A stretch of 64,000 bases of DNA from Methanolinea sp. (GCA_029907345.1 JARYMB010000003.1:1-64000), one strand, 5' to 3'; positions 33,065 through 41,294 are shown, counted from the stretch's first letter. Numbers and translations: made by a program. Notes: generated by a model from the letters alone, not told the origin.

Positions 33065-34006
33065 TTGCCCGATATCCAGTCCACGCTCCCGGATGTGCGT
33101 ATCAACCTCACCAGGGTCGGGGTCAAAAACGTCAAGAAGCTCGTCGAGGTCTCCCGTCCGGAGAAGAGGCCGGTCATATTCATCTCCAATTTCGACGTCT
33201 TCGTCGATCTTCCCGGGAGCCTCAAGGGTGCAAACCTTTCGCGCAACTTCGAGGTCATCGACGAGGTCCTCCAGCAGGCAATCGACGGTGAAGTCAAGGA
33301 GATCGAGAACCTCTGCAGCGTTGTTGCACGAAAGCTCCTCGACCGCCACGAATACGCCGACAGGACCGAGGTCCTCATGAACAGCCAGTTCATGGTCAAG
33401 AGAGAGACCCCCATTTCCCGGACTCACTGCCACGAGGTCGTAAAGGTCCACGCGCGTGCAGTCGCCCGGCGGACGTTCCGCGAACCCATCGTCAGGAAGA
33501 GCATCGGTGCCGAAGTGACGGGTATGACAGCCTGCCCGTGTGCACAGGATATCATGAAGGAGAGGGCAATATCCGTCCTCCAGGGACTCGGCATTCCGGA
33601 CGAAAAGATCGACCTCTTCCTCCAGGAGGTCCCGATGGCGACCCACAACCAGAGGGGAAGGGGTTTCCTCTGCATCGAGATCGATGACGACCAGCACGTG
33701 AAACTGGAAAAGATCATCACCATCCTGAAAGAGTCCATGAGCTCCTCGATTTTCGAACTGCTCAAGCGGAGCGATGAGAGTTACGTCGTCCTCAATGCGC
33801 ACAAGAACCCCCGGTTCGTGGAAGACTGCGTCCGCGAGATTGCCAAGAAGGTCATCCATGAGTTCCATGATCTCCCCGGAGACTCCCTCGTCACCATCAA
33901 GCAGACAAACGAGGAGAGTATTCACCAGCACGACGCATACGCAGAGCGCCAGGCAACAATGGCAGAGCTCTTCGTCGAGATGAACGGAGAGTCATCCGAT
34001 ACTTAA
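33065..34006 (+). CDS. mptA: GTP cyclohydrolase IV (MptA/FolE2 family)
   Basis: MptA opens GTP to a 7,8-dihydro-D-neopterin cyclic phosphate, the first step of tetrahydromethanopterin synthesis; it is an Fe(II) enzyme. Family segments: LPDVRINLTRVGVKNVKK (about 8-25), VVARKLLDRHEYADRTEV, SRTHCHEVVKVHARAV, EVTGMTACPCAQDIMKE with conserved cysteines, and PMATHNQRGRGFLCIEI. Length 313. No ATG fits: translation appears to begin at TTG 33065. A 13-codon reading frame (33022-33063) ends one base before this TTG and might couple the two. Upstream ATTATATG at 32981-32988 is a TATA candidate. Confidence 0.93.
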   Translation: MPDIQSTLPDVRINLTRVGVKNVKKLVEVSRPEKRPVIFISNFDVFVDLPGSLKGANLSRNFEVIDEVLQQAIDGEVKEIENLCSVVARKLLDRHEYADRTEVLMNSQFMVKRETPISRTHCHEVVKVHARAVARRTFREPIVRKSIGAEVTGMTACPCAQDIMKERAISVLQGLGIPDEKIDLFLQEVPMATHNQRGRGFLCIEIDDDQHVKLEKIITILKESMSSSIFELLKRSDESYVVLNAHKNPRFVEDCVREIAKKVIHEFHDLPGDSLVTIKQTNEESIHQHDAYAERQATMAELFVEMNGESSDT

Positions 34007-34401
34007 TGGACATAAAAACCTTTTGTTCGCTGAAAAGGGAATGGTAATTACTCTTTCTCCATGAGAGACCCGGCTTGAGAACGAGCGCATGGAGACCCCG
34101 TGAAAAACCCGTTTAAACGGTGATTTGGATCCTGGCCGGGGACTGCTTGTCCATATTCTTGATCATTTTTCTCATACCGGCATCCAAAAAAACTACTTAT
34201 TATCGTCTATTTTGTCTCATTCGCGTTATGGTCTGTTTTCCTTTCAGAACAGAAACTTTGCAGAGGAGATAAATAATAGGAGAAGATGACATTTTTGATG
34301 AACGTACTTTGTACGGTCAACCATCTCTCCAACCGAGAGGTGAGTGTGGAACAAACACCTGTATCGCACTACGAACACGGAAATACCATGAGGCGATTAT
34401 A
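34007..34401. other. Long leader and promoter region of the frh operon
   Basis: There is no established gene in these 395 bases. Notable items: a perfect 12-base palindrome, CCGTTTAAACGG, at 34109-34120; a TATA-like ACTTATTATC near 34193-34202; a small hairpin CGTAC-TTT-GTACG at 34303-34315; a second hairpin CTCTC-CAACC-GAGAG at 34324-34338; and a 43-codon reading frame, 34286-34417, with GGAG before its ATG. If the TATA call is right, the frhA leader is about 175 bases, long for an archaeon. Confidence 0.5.
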
Positions 34402-34417
34402 TTGTCGAAAATTGTAG
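34286..34417 (+). CDS. Possible upstream small ORF overlapping the frhA start
   Basis: A 43-residue frame begins MTFLMNVLCTVNHLS and ends REVSV...RRLYCRKL. It resembles nothing I know. GGAG lies three bases before the ATG. It covers the frhA TTG start in another frame and would end 13 bases inside frhA. It may be a regulatory leader peptide or simply chance; I list it because the leader is otherwise unexplained. Confidence 0.25.
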   Translation: MTFLMNVLCTVNHLSNREVSVEQTPVSHYEHGNTMRRLYCRKL

Positions 34418-35769
34418 AGATCTCTCCAACCACGAGGCATGAGGGACACTCAAAGCTCGTCCTGAAGGTAGACGATGCCGGTATCGTCGAGCGTGGTGAC
34501 TGGCTCTCGATCACCCCCGTCAGGGGAGTGGAGAAGCTCGCCATTGGAAAGACGATGGACCAGGTCCCGAAGATCGCGTCACGCGTGTGCGGTATCTGCC
34601 CGATCGCCCACACACTGGCCGGCATCGAGTCCATGGAAGGCTCGATCCGCTGCGAGATCCCAAAGGATGCAAAACTGCTCCGCATCATCCTGCAGGCGGC
34701 CAACCGGCTGCACAGCATCGCACTCCACAACATCCTGATCCTGCCTGACTTTTACCTGCCGGGTACGGATACCAAGATCAACCCGTTCTCCCCCCAGGAA
34801 CCTGTCCGGTCGGTGGCAAAGAGGATCCAGAGGCTTCGCGAGATCGGCCAGACTATCGGCGAGATCGCGGGCGGAGAGGCCGTGCACCCGAGCAACCCCC
34901 GTGTCGGCGGGATGTACAAGGCCTGCACGAAGCAGGCGGTCACAAAGATGTACGACCTCGCCAAGGAAGGTCTGGTCCTTGCCCACGAGCAGATGGAATT
35001 CATGCTTGCAATCATCAACAACATGAAAAAGAGAGACTGGGTCGAGGTCGGCGGGAAACAGATTCCCCTTCCCAAGACACTGGGTTACCACAACCAGGGT
35101 GTCATGGCCGCCCACCCGATGTATGCAAGCACCAACCTTGATGAGAACCCCGGCTGGGATCCCAACAGGTGGACCGATGTCAGGCCGTGGGACTGGTACA
35201 TGGGCGAGGGCGAGGTCAGCCTTGCAGACCCGAGCTACCCCATCGGAGGAACGTCCCCTGTCGGAACAAAGGTGAATCCCCAGATGGAGGCATGCACAGG
35301 TGTTCCGCTCTATGACGGGGCCCCCGTCGAGGTCGGCCCGCGGGCACGCCTTGTCACGTTCAAGAACTTCGACGAGAAGGGCACGTGGGGCCAGCACATC
35401 GCCCGGCAGCTGGAGTATACAGACTGCTTATATACCATCCTCAAAGCCCTTGACGAGTACAACCCGAGCGGCAAGGTCATTGCAGACCATATCCCGCAGG
35501 GTGACGGTTCCCTCGGCTGGGCTGCAAACGAGGCCCCGCGCGGGACGGACGTCCACCTCGCGAAGGTCAAGGACGGACGTGTCCTCTATTACGAGATGCT
35601 GGTCCCCACCACCTGGAACTTCCCGACCTGCAGCCGTGCCCTGACCGGTGCACCCTGGCAGGTTGCGGAATTGGTTGTCCGCGGATATGACCCGTGCGTA
35701 TCATGTGCAACTCACATGATCGTCATCGACGAGGACAGGAAAGTCATCGCCCAGAAACTCATCCAGTGA
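34402..35769 (+). CDS. frhA: Coenzyme F420-reducing [NiFe] hydrogenase, alpha subunit
   Basis: FrhA holds the [NiFe] centre that splits H2 for reduction of F420. Both nickel-binding pairs are present: RVCGICPIAHT near the N-terminus and DPCVSCATHM near the end. The family start reads (M)SKIVEISPTTRHEGHSKL, so translation begins at TTG 34402, with GAGGCG about eight bases upstream; the longer frame before it is not homologous. Length 455. It is cytoplasmic and forms a large complex with FrhB and FrhG. The C-terminal tail after the last Cys motif is the part removed by FrhD, encoded next. Confidence 0.96.
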   Translation: MSKIVEISPTTRHEGHSKLVLKVDDAGIVERGDWLSITPVRGVEKLAIGKTMDQVPKIASRVCGICPIAHTLAGIESMEGSIRCEIPKDAKLLRIILQAANRLHSIALHNILILPDFYLPGTDTKINPFSPQEPVRSVAKRIQRLREIGQTIGEIAGGEAVHPSNPRVGGMYKACTKQAVTKMYDLAKEGLVLAHEQMEFMLAIINNMKKRDWVEVGGKQIPLPKTLGYHNQGVMAAHPMYASTNLDENPGWDPNRWTDVRPWDWYMGEGEVSLADPSYPIGGTSPVGTKVNPQMEACTGVPLYDGAPVEVGPRARLVTFKNFDEKGTWGQHIARQLEYTDCLYTILKALDEYNPSGKVIADHIPQGDGSLGWAANEAPRGTDVHLAKVKDGRVLYYEMLVPTTWNFPTCSRALTGAPWQVAELVVRGYDPCVSCATHMIVIDEDRKVIAQKLIQ

Positions 35770-35779
35770 GAATTCCGGC

Positions 35780-36334
35780 ATGCTGTATCCCGAGATCGTG
35801 ATCGCAGGGTGTGGCAACCCGCTGTTTGCCGATGACGGGTTTGGTCCCGCAGTGATTGAGGAGCTCCAGCGCCTCGGTCTTCCCGACAATGTAAAAGCCG
35901 TGGATGCAGGCCTTGGTGGCCCGCACTTCATTTTTACGCTGCTCGATCCGGCAGTGACACGGAAACTCATCATTGTCGATACCGCGGACTTCGGTGGAAA
36001 ACCCGGCCAGCTGGCGCGGTTCTCTGTCGATGACCTCCCGCCGGGCAGTTATCGCGATGCCCACTCGTGGGATCTCACCGAGCCGCTTCACAGGTTGAAG
36101 CATAAGGTCGACATCACAGTCATCGGGTGCCAGCCCCGGCGCGTAAGTGCACCGGAATTCGAGATCGGACTCTCGGATGAAGTAATGGCGGCGATTCCCC
36201 GGGCAGTGCGTGAAGTACTGGCCCTGATAGGGGTGGATTATGGGACTACTCTCGAAAATCTTCGGAAAGAAGAGCACCAGCGAGAAGCCGGAGGCAAAAC
36301 CTGCGGCAGCAGCTGGTGTGGAGAAGAAGGCTGA
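35780..36334 (+). CDS. frhD: Hydrogenase maturation protease for FrhA
   Basis: FrhD is the endopeptidase that trims the C-terminus of FrhA after nickel insertion. Family motifs: VIAGCGNPLFADDGFGPAVI (about 7-26) with the metal-binding Asp, VDAGLGGPHFIFTLL, IIVDTADFGG, and DAHSWDLTEPLH with the His. Length is 184, somewhat long; the last 30 residues overlap the proposed early start of frhG and are poorly conserved in character. It lies between frhA and frhG, the usual frhADGB order. Confidence 0.92.
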   Translation: MLYPEIVIAGCGNPLFADDGFGPAVIEELQRLGLPDNVKAVDAGLGGPHFIFTLLDPAVTRKLIIVDTADFGGKPGQLARFSVDDLPPGSYRDAHSWDLTEPLHRLKHKVDITVIGCQPRRVSAPEFEIGLSDEVMAAIPRAVREVLALIGVDYGTTLENLRKEEHQREAGGKTCGSSWCGEEG

Positions 36335-37121
36335 AACGATAAAAAAGGAGGAAAAGCCTGTGGCAGACAAGATTACAGTTGGCCACGTGCACATGAGCGG
36401 GTGCACGGGCTGTCTGGTATCCCTAGCAGACAACTATGGTGGATTGTTAACCATTCTTGACAAATACGCCGACCTTGTCTATGGCCTGACCCTCGCCGAC
36501 GTGCGGCACATCCCCAAGATGGACGTGGCACTCGTCGAGGGGTCGGTGTGTATCCAGGACAAACTATCAGTACAGGAGATCAAGGAGACCCGCGAGAAGG
36601 CAGCTGTCGTGGTGGCAGTCGGCGGGTGTGCCTGTTACGGCAACATCACGCGGTTTTCACGTGGTGGCCAGCCAAACCAGCCGCAGCACGAGTCATACCT
36701 GCCTATCGGAGACCTGATCAAGGTGGATGTCTACATCCCCGGGTGTGCCCCCTGCCCGCAACTAATCAGGAACGTATGCGTCATGGCATACCTGCTCCTG
36801 AAGGGCAACAAGGACCAGCAGGAGCTTGCAAAGAAGTACCTCGCCCCGCTGATGCAGCTTGCCGAGCGCGGGACCGAGGCCTGTGGCTGTGACCTGATGA
36901 TCGATGTCGTCAACCAGGGACTCTGCATGGGATGCGGGTCCTGTGCGGCGGCATGCCCGGTCCGGGCAATTACCCACGAGTACGGGAAACCCAACGTGAA
37001 CAGGGAGATGTGCATCAAGTGCGGTGCATGCTACGCCCAGTGCCCGAGGAGTTTCTTCAACTTCGACGTGGTTCCCGAATTCGAGGCCATAATGGACGCT
37101 ATTGGGGCGGCACTCAAGTGA
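36240..37121 (+). CDS. frhG: Coenzyme F420-reducing hydrogenase, gamma (small) subunit
   Basis: FrhG carries the electron-transfer [4Fe-4S] clusters between FrhA and FrhB. The core begins ADKITVGHVHMSGCTGCLVS and holds further cluster Cys in GGCACYG and IPGCAPCP, then two ferredoxin motifs, CMGCGSCAAACP and CIKCGACYAQCP. Two starts compete. The ATG at 36240 gives an extra 40 residues, an amphipathic MGLLSKIFGKK then a Lys/Ala/Glu-rich linker, and overlaps frhD by 95 bases. The GTG at 36360 has an excellent AAGGAGG and gives the standard N-terminus. I list the longer one because its extra part looks protein-like. Confidence 0.9.
   Translation: MGLLSKIFGKKSTSEKPEAKPAAAAGVEKKAETIKKEEKPVADKITVGHVHMSGCTGCLVSLADNYGGLLTILDKYADLVYGLTLADVRHIPKMDVALVEGSVCIQDKLSVQEIKETREKAAVVVAVGGCACYGNITRFSRGGQPNQPQHESYLPIGDLIKVDVYIPGCAPCPQLIRNVCVMAYLLLKGNKDQQELAKKYLAPLMQLAERGTEACGCDLMIDVVNQGLCMGCGSCAAACPVRAITHEYGKPNVNREMCIKCGACYAQCPRSFFNFDVVPEFEAIMDAIGAALK
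36345..36351 (+). promoter_or_regulatory. Strong ribosome-binding site inside the long frhG frame
   Basis: AAGGAGG lies eight bases before the GTG at 36360, ideal spacing. It suggests that the standard-length FrhG is made from this GTG, either alone or beside a longer form. Confidence 0.6.
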
Positions 37122-37131
37122 GGTGAGAGAA

Positions 37132-38010
37132 ATGGCAGGAGAACTCGGAAAGTACAAACTCTGCGTATCGGCTCGCAGCACTGACAAGGCCATCCTCAAG
37201 AAGGCCCAGGACGGGGGAATTGTGACCCAGCTATTCAAGGTCGCCCTTGAAGAGGGTATCATCGATGGTGCCATAGTTGCCGGACCCGGCGATGAGCCGT
37301 GGAGACCCCGCCCGTTCATTGCGACCACCGTCGAAGAACTGATGACCGCTGGCGGCACGAAGTACAACATCAGCCCCCAGGTCTCATGGATCAAGGAAGC
37401 GACAAGGAGCTATGGCCTCGACAAGATAGGTATCGTCGGGACACCGTGCCAGATGCAGGCAGTCCGGAAGGGCCAGCTCTACCCGGTCGGGTGGCGTGAC
37501 GTCGACGACAAGATCAAGCTTGCCATCGGCATCTTCTGCATGGAGAACTTCTCCTACCAGAGCATCAGGCAGCTCGTGGAGGACCATGCGGCAATGAAGA
37601 TGGAGGCCGTCAAGAAGATGGAGATCGGCAAGGGCAAGTTCTGGGTGTATGGGCAGCGCGGGCAGGTCGTCCAGCTTCCCCTCAAGGTGACCCACAAGTA
37701 CGAACAGCCCGCATGCCACGTCTGCCTCGACTACGTGGCCAACCTCGCCGATGTCTCGACCGGGTCGGTCGGAAGCCCCGACGGGTGGAGCACGGTCTTT
37801 GTCCGGACACGCAACGGTGACGATATCTGGAGCAAGGCGATCGCTGCCGGGTGTTTCGAGACCAAGCCCATCGAGCAGGTGAAACCCGGTCTTGAGCTCG
37901 TCACCAAGCTTGCGACCGAGAAGATCACGAAGAACCAGAAGACCGTCGAGGAGAGGGCGAAGTTCGGCGTGAACAAGGCCCTGCGGAATCCCTACCTGGG
38001 ACCAAAATAA
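37132..38010 (+). CDS. frhB: Coenzyme F420-reducing hydrogenase, beta subunit
   Basis: FrhB contains FAD and one [4Fe-4S] cluster and passes electrons to F420. Family motifs: KKAQDGGIVTQLFKVALEEG (about 24-43), GTKYNISPQVSWIKEA, VGTPCQMQAVRKGQLYPVG, IGIFCMENFSYQSI and CHVCLDYVANLADVSTGSVG. Length 292. The start is ATG 37132, with GGTGAGAG just before it, ten bases after the frhG stop. It ends the operon and is followed by a T-rich stretch. Confidence 0.96.
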   Translation: MAGELGKYKLCVSARSTDKAILKKAQDGGIVTQLFKVALEEGIIDGAIVAGPGDEPWRPRPFIATTVEELMTAGGTKYNISPQVSWIKEATRSYGLDKIGIVGTPCQMQAVRKGQLYPVGWRDVDDKIKLAIGIFCMENFSYQSIRQLVEDHAAMKMEAVKKMEIGKGKFWVYGQRGQVVQLPLKVTHKYEQPACHVCLDYVANLADVSTGSVGSPDGWSTVFVRTRNGDDIWSKAIAAGCFETKPIEQVKPGLELVTKLATEKITKNQKTVEERAKFGVNKALRNPYLGPK

Positions 38011-38035
38011 ACTTTTTCCCTTTTTTATTTTTCAT
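38011..38035 (+). terminator. T-rich transcription terminator after frhB
   Basis: Directly after the frhB stop come five, six and five T residues within 22 bases (ACTTTTTCCCTTTTTTATTT). Archaeal RNA polymerase stops at such U-tracts without a hairpin. Confidence 0.65.
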
Positions 38036-38124
38036 GAGTGGCGGGGACTTGAGCTTGCCCTGTCTTTCGATTTCTTGGGGATTTATCAGGATTAAGAGGG
38101 CCGTAAGATCAATCAGTTTTCCAC

Positions 38125-38156
38125 CCCATGACTGCGATTTCCTTCGCAATCATGGG
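38125..38156. repeat. Imperfect inverted repeat between frhB and the chagasin-like gene
   Basis: CCCATGA-CT-GCGA and TCGC-AA-TCATGGG are inverted copies with one two-base mismatch around a six-base loop. The 32-base element stands alone 57 bases before the next gene, with no U-run, so it is not a simple terminator. It could be an operator, an RNA processing site or a relic of a small mobile repeat. Confidence 0.5.
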
Positions 38157-38212
38157 AAAGTGTATATCCGGCCATGCCCTCTTTCTTTTCATACAAGAAG
38201 GTGAATCAGACA

Positions 38213-38824
38213 ATGAACCGTTCCATGCTCCTCCTCGCCCCCGTGGCGATAATCTCCGTATGCCTTGTCCTCTCTTCCGGATGCCTCCAGGAACAGGGCA
38301 CCGGTAAGGAACCCGTGACCACGACTCCCGTATTCGGTCCCCAAGACAACGGCAAAAACGTCTCCATCCCGGCGGGGACAGGGTTTACCCTGCGCCTCCC
38401 CGAGAATCCGACCACCGGTTACATGTGGAACATGACGCGGCCGCAAGGCCTTGCCATCGACAAAGACGAGTTTATTGCTCCCGATACGAAGCTTGTCGGT
38501 GCAGGCGGCACCCGGGAATGGGTTTTCTCGTGCAAAGAGAAGGGCCCTACCCTGGTTCATGCCGAGTACAGGCGCCCGTGGGTTCCGGCCGGCACCATCG
38601 TCTTCGTGCCCCTTGAAGGCGGGTTCTTCGGGATTGCTGGTGACGATGGGAAAAAGTACCTTCCCCTCACTCTCAGCCCGGAGTTTCAGGCGGACGGTCT
38701 CCGCGTGGCATTCGAGGCAGAGGAGGCCCCGGACACCGCAACAATCCAGATGTGGGGCACTCCGGTGAACATAACGTTCATCGAGGCTGCGGAGACGTAT
38801 GACCTCCATGTCACACTGACATAG
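38213..38824 (+). CDS. Chagasin-like (I42) protease-inhibitor lipoprotein
   Basis: A 203-residue predicted lipoprotein: hydrophobic signal then LVLSSGCLQ with the lipobox Cys near residue 24. The mature part has the inhibitor motifs of family I42 (chagasin), which block papain-like cysteine proteases: NPTTGYMWN in loop one, GAGGTREWVFSCKEKG in the strand region and RPW in loop three. The C-terminal 60 residues go beyond a minimal chagasin domain. It is probably surface-anchored and protective. The ATG at 38213 gives the best signal; an upstream ATG at 38174 would add 13 residues. Confidence 0.82.
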   Translation: MNRSMLLLAPVAIISVCLVLSSGCLQEQGTGKEPVTTTPVFGPQDNGKNVSIPAGTGFTLRLPENPTTGYMWNMTRPQGLAIDKDEFIAPDTKLVGAGGTREWVFSCKEKGPTLVHAEYRRPWVPAGTIVFVPLEGGFFGIAGDDGKKYLPLTLSPEFQADGLRVAFEAEEAPDTATIQMWGTPVNITFIEAAETYDLHVTLT

Positions 38825-38896
38825 AAAACCCGTGGGAACCCCGATACGGTCCGGCAGGGATTTTTCGATCCCCGCCCTTTCCTTTTCCCCGCAGTT

Positions 38897-39463
38897 TCAC
38901 AGACCAAGGATCTGCGGGAGTCGCCGGGCATATGCCCTCACCATGTCCTCGTCGCGGAAATCGCCCGGAGTCACCTTTGCCAGAGACAGTATCGCCCGGT
39001 CTGCAGCACTCACTTTTTCCATGTCCACCTTCCCGGGGAAAAAAGCATGGTCCCTGACCGGGATGAAACCGGTAACGTCGGAGAGCGCATCGCATCCGGC
39101 TTGGATCACCGGTGGTGACCGATCCCGGAACGTGTAGCCGACCGAGAAAACAGCAACAGGGATCCTCCCGAGAGCCGTCCGTTCCCGGGAAACATACTCC
39201 CGGGCCTCTGCAAGCCACTTGCCCATGTAGAGCGGGCTGCCAAGAACGGCGGCATCGTAACCTTCCGGCCGGGAACGGACCCCCTGCAGGGGCACGCAGT
39301 CGGCGATATACCCGTGGGCCCGGAGTTCCTCTGCGATTATATCCGCGATTTCCGCCGTCGAACCATACCTGGTCGCGTACCCGACCATGATGGTTTTGGG
39401 AAGTCCGGTAATCTTCCCGCCTGCCACATCCCTTGCTCCTGCCTGTTTGACCTTTGTCACCAT
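38897..39463 (-). CDS. Flavodoxin-domain protein
   Basis: A 188-residue FMN-binding protein. The phosphate loop is VGYATRYGSTAEIADIIAEE (about 27-46), followed by DAAVLGSPLYMGKWLAEARE and VAVFSVGYTF, the layout of the HemG-like flavodoxin branch. It could pass electrons in the cytoplasm; partner unknown. Start at ATG 39463 with GGGGGA eight bases upstream; an ATG just before the flavin loop and one further upstream are alternatives. Confidence 0.85.
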   Translation of the reverse strand: MVTKVKQAGARDVAGGKITGLPKTIMVGYATRYGSTAEIADIIAEELRAHGYIADCVPLQGVRSRPEGYDAAVLGSPLYMGKWLAEAREYVSRERTALGRIPVAVFSVGYTFRDRSPPVIQAGCDALSDVTGFIPVRDHAFFPGKVDMEKVSAADRAILSLAKVTPGDFRDEDMVRAYARRLPQILGL

Positions 39464-39549
39464 CCGGCTGTCCCCCTTCTCTCTTCTGGTGTACCTATAC
39501 ATTCATATAAACCACGGAGATTATTCTTACTCATAGGAGCATAATTGAG

Positions 39550-40032
39550 ATGGCAGAGAGAGAGATCTTCCAGGGCGTGCCGGGAATGCTCCGGCCATTC
39601 AGGGAGTTCATGGAAAAGAAGGGGTACAAACGCGGTGACCAGGTCGTATACTACGGGTGTCCCGGGACCTGCACGCCGTTCGTGGAACTCCTGGGATTCG
39701 CCGTACGCAGCCTTGAGCTCGATCAGGTCTTTGTCCCGTACGTCGACGAGTCAAAGGCGCGGAAGGTGACACTTGTCCCGGATGTGGGGATGCAGGCATC
39801 CGGTGCTGCATCCGTCAGGAACCCTGCCGCAGTTGTGGTGATGGGGGGACTCTCGATGCCCAACGTCCCTGTAACGCTGGAACAGGTTGCAGGTGCCATC
39901 GGGAAGTACCAGGGGGCGGCAAGAATCGGTGTCTGTTTCATGAACATGTTCGAGAAGGCAGGGTGGACGAAGGAGATACGTTTCGACCTCCTCATCGATG
40001 CAACCATCAACCCTGTCACTGTCTGGAAATGA
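39550..40032 (+). CDS. DUF2124 family protein
   Basis: A 160-residue cytosolic protein of a family (DUF2124) that I know only from methanogens. Typical features are VVYYGCPGTCTPFVELLGFAV with two close cysteines (about 32-52), VTLVPDVGMQASGAASVRNP, VVMGGLSMPNVPV and CFMNMFEKAGW. The fold looks like an alternating alpha-beta Rossmann-type domain, and Gly-Gly turns suggest ligand binding. Role unknown. It is divergent from the flavodoxin gene and convergent with a small GTPase. Confidence 0.8.
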   Translation: MAEREIFQGVPGMLRPFREFMEKKGYKRGDQVVYYGCPGTCTPFVELLGFAVRSLELDQVFVPYVDESKARKVTLVPDVGMQASGAASVRNPAAVVVMGGLSMPNVPVTLEQVAGAIGKYQGAARIGVCFMNMFEKAGWTKEIRFDLLIDATINPVTVWK

Positions 40033-40055
40033 GGGAAAATACTCTTCTTTTTCCC

Positions 40056-40544
40056 TTACAGGTCCCTGATAAAAGATTCCACGAATTTTGTCAGGGCCGC
40101 GCTGACTGATGCCCTGTCCTGCGCACATACGGAGAATATCAGTGCATTTTTGAAAGTGTCCTCGAGATCCCGGGGACAGGCCCCGGGCAGATCACACTTG
40201 TTCAGCATCACGGCAAGCGGTATCTTCTGGTCCATGAGCGTGGAGAAGAGGTGCAGGGTAAACTCATCGGGCGGGACACTCGAATCGACAACGAGGATGG
40301 CAGCATCCATCCCGCGGGCGATGATCTGGCGAACGAACTCGAATCGGTCCTGGCCGGGAGTCCCAAAGAGATAGACCTGCAGCGCATGGATGTCAATTCG
40401 GCCGTAATCCAGGGCAACGGTCGTATCCCCCTCCCCGGTATGCGCCTCGACGTGACGGGAGGCGGGGTCAAGTGTCTGGATCAGTGTTGACTTCCCTGCA
40501 TTGTATGCTCCGAAAATAACGACCTTGATCTTTCCGCCAGCCAT
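40056..40544 (-). CDS. Small Ras/Arf-like GTPase
   Basis: A 162-residue G protein with all five motifs: G1 GAYNAGKST (about 9-17), switch I Thr in GDTTVALDYG, G3 LFGTPGQDRFEF, G4 NKCD and G5 SVCA. The Gly-Thr-Pro-Gly-Gln form of G3 is shared with archaeal and bacterial MglA-like GTPases. No lipid site or membrane segment. Regulators are not adjacent. Start at ATG 40544; the upstream open frame passes through the promoter region and is not supported. Confidence 0.87.
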   Translation of the reverse strand: MAGGKIKVVIFGAYNAGKSTLIQTLDPASRHVEAHTGEGDTTVALDYGRIDIHALQVYLFGTPGQDRFEFVRQIIARGMDAAILVVDSSVPPDEFTLHLFSTLMDQKIPLAVMLNKCDLPGACPRDLEDTFKNALIFSVCAQDRASVSAALTKFVESFIRDL

Positions 40545-40665
40545 TGTAAGTACTTTGCACCGGGTTTTTTTTATCGTTTCGATATTAATCCGGTTTTTTG
40601 AAGAAACCTGTCTCCCCTTCCCACCTTCATAAACTCCATGTGGGTCCGGGCATATACTATTCACC

Positions 40666-41160
40666 ATGACCAGTCAAGACACACGGGGCAATCCCGCTCC
40701 TGATCAGAAAGTCATAATGGAGACGACTCTTGGGAAAATCGAGATCGAGCTCTTCCCGGATATGCCCATCACCGCCGGGAACTTCGCATCCCTCGTCCGG
40801 AAAGGGTTTTACAACGGGACCATCTTTCACAGGGTCATCGACGGTTTCATGATCCAGGGAGGAGATCCCACGGGGACCGGCCGGGGTGGACCGGGTTACA
40901 TGATCAGGGACGAATTCGCGCCCGGTAGGAAAAATGACCGGGGAACCATTGCCATGGCCAACGCAGGCCCGAACACCGGCGGGAGCCAGTTCTTCATCAA
41001 CCTGGTGAACAACCACTACCTGGACGGGCGCCACCCGGTCTTCGGGAGGGTCACTGCAGGAATGGACGTCGTGGATCGGATTGCAAAGCAAAAGACCGAC
41101 CGGAACGATCGCCCGCTCCAGCCGGTCACGATCGTCCGGGCAGAAATCGCAGGGGATTAA
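40666..41160 (+). CDS. Cyclophilin-type peptidyl-prolyl isomerase
   Basis: Catalyses cis-trans isomerisation of proline peptide bonds. The 164-residue protein has the cyclophilin core: NFASLVRKGFYNGTIFHRVI with the catalytic Arg (about 45-64), GFMIQGGDPTGTGRGGPGY, GTIAMANAGPNTGGSQFFIN and HPVFGRVTAGMDVVD. No signal peptide, so cytosolic. The first ATG at 40666 gives a short charged lead; MET at about residue 18 is another possible start. Confidence 0.93.
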   Translation: MTSQDTRGNPAPDQKVIMETTLGKIEIELFPDMPITAGNFASLVRKGFYNGTIFHRVIDGFMIQGGDPTGTGRGGPGYMIRDEFAPGRKNDRGTIAMANAGPNTGGSQFFINLVNNHYLDGRHPVFGRVTAGMDVVDRIAKQKTDRNDRPLQPVTIVRAEIAGD

Positions 41161-41294
41161 AGCATCCCCCTCTGCCCCGTGCCCTGTGCCGGGAAAGGAT
41201 CGCCTGTTTCCCACGGGCAACCCGTCCTGTACAGCGACCGGAAACAAAAACAGCGGGTACAGGAATTTCCCGGGACAATGGGAAAAAAGGGTAT

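Noticed and set aside
34309-34401. Upstream extension of frhA
   Set aside because: The FrhA family begins at SKIVEISPTTRHEG; the upstream residues are leader sequence read in frame, and TTG 34402 has a ribosome-binding site.
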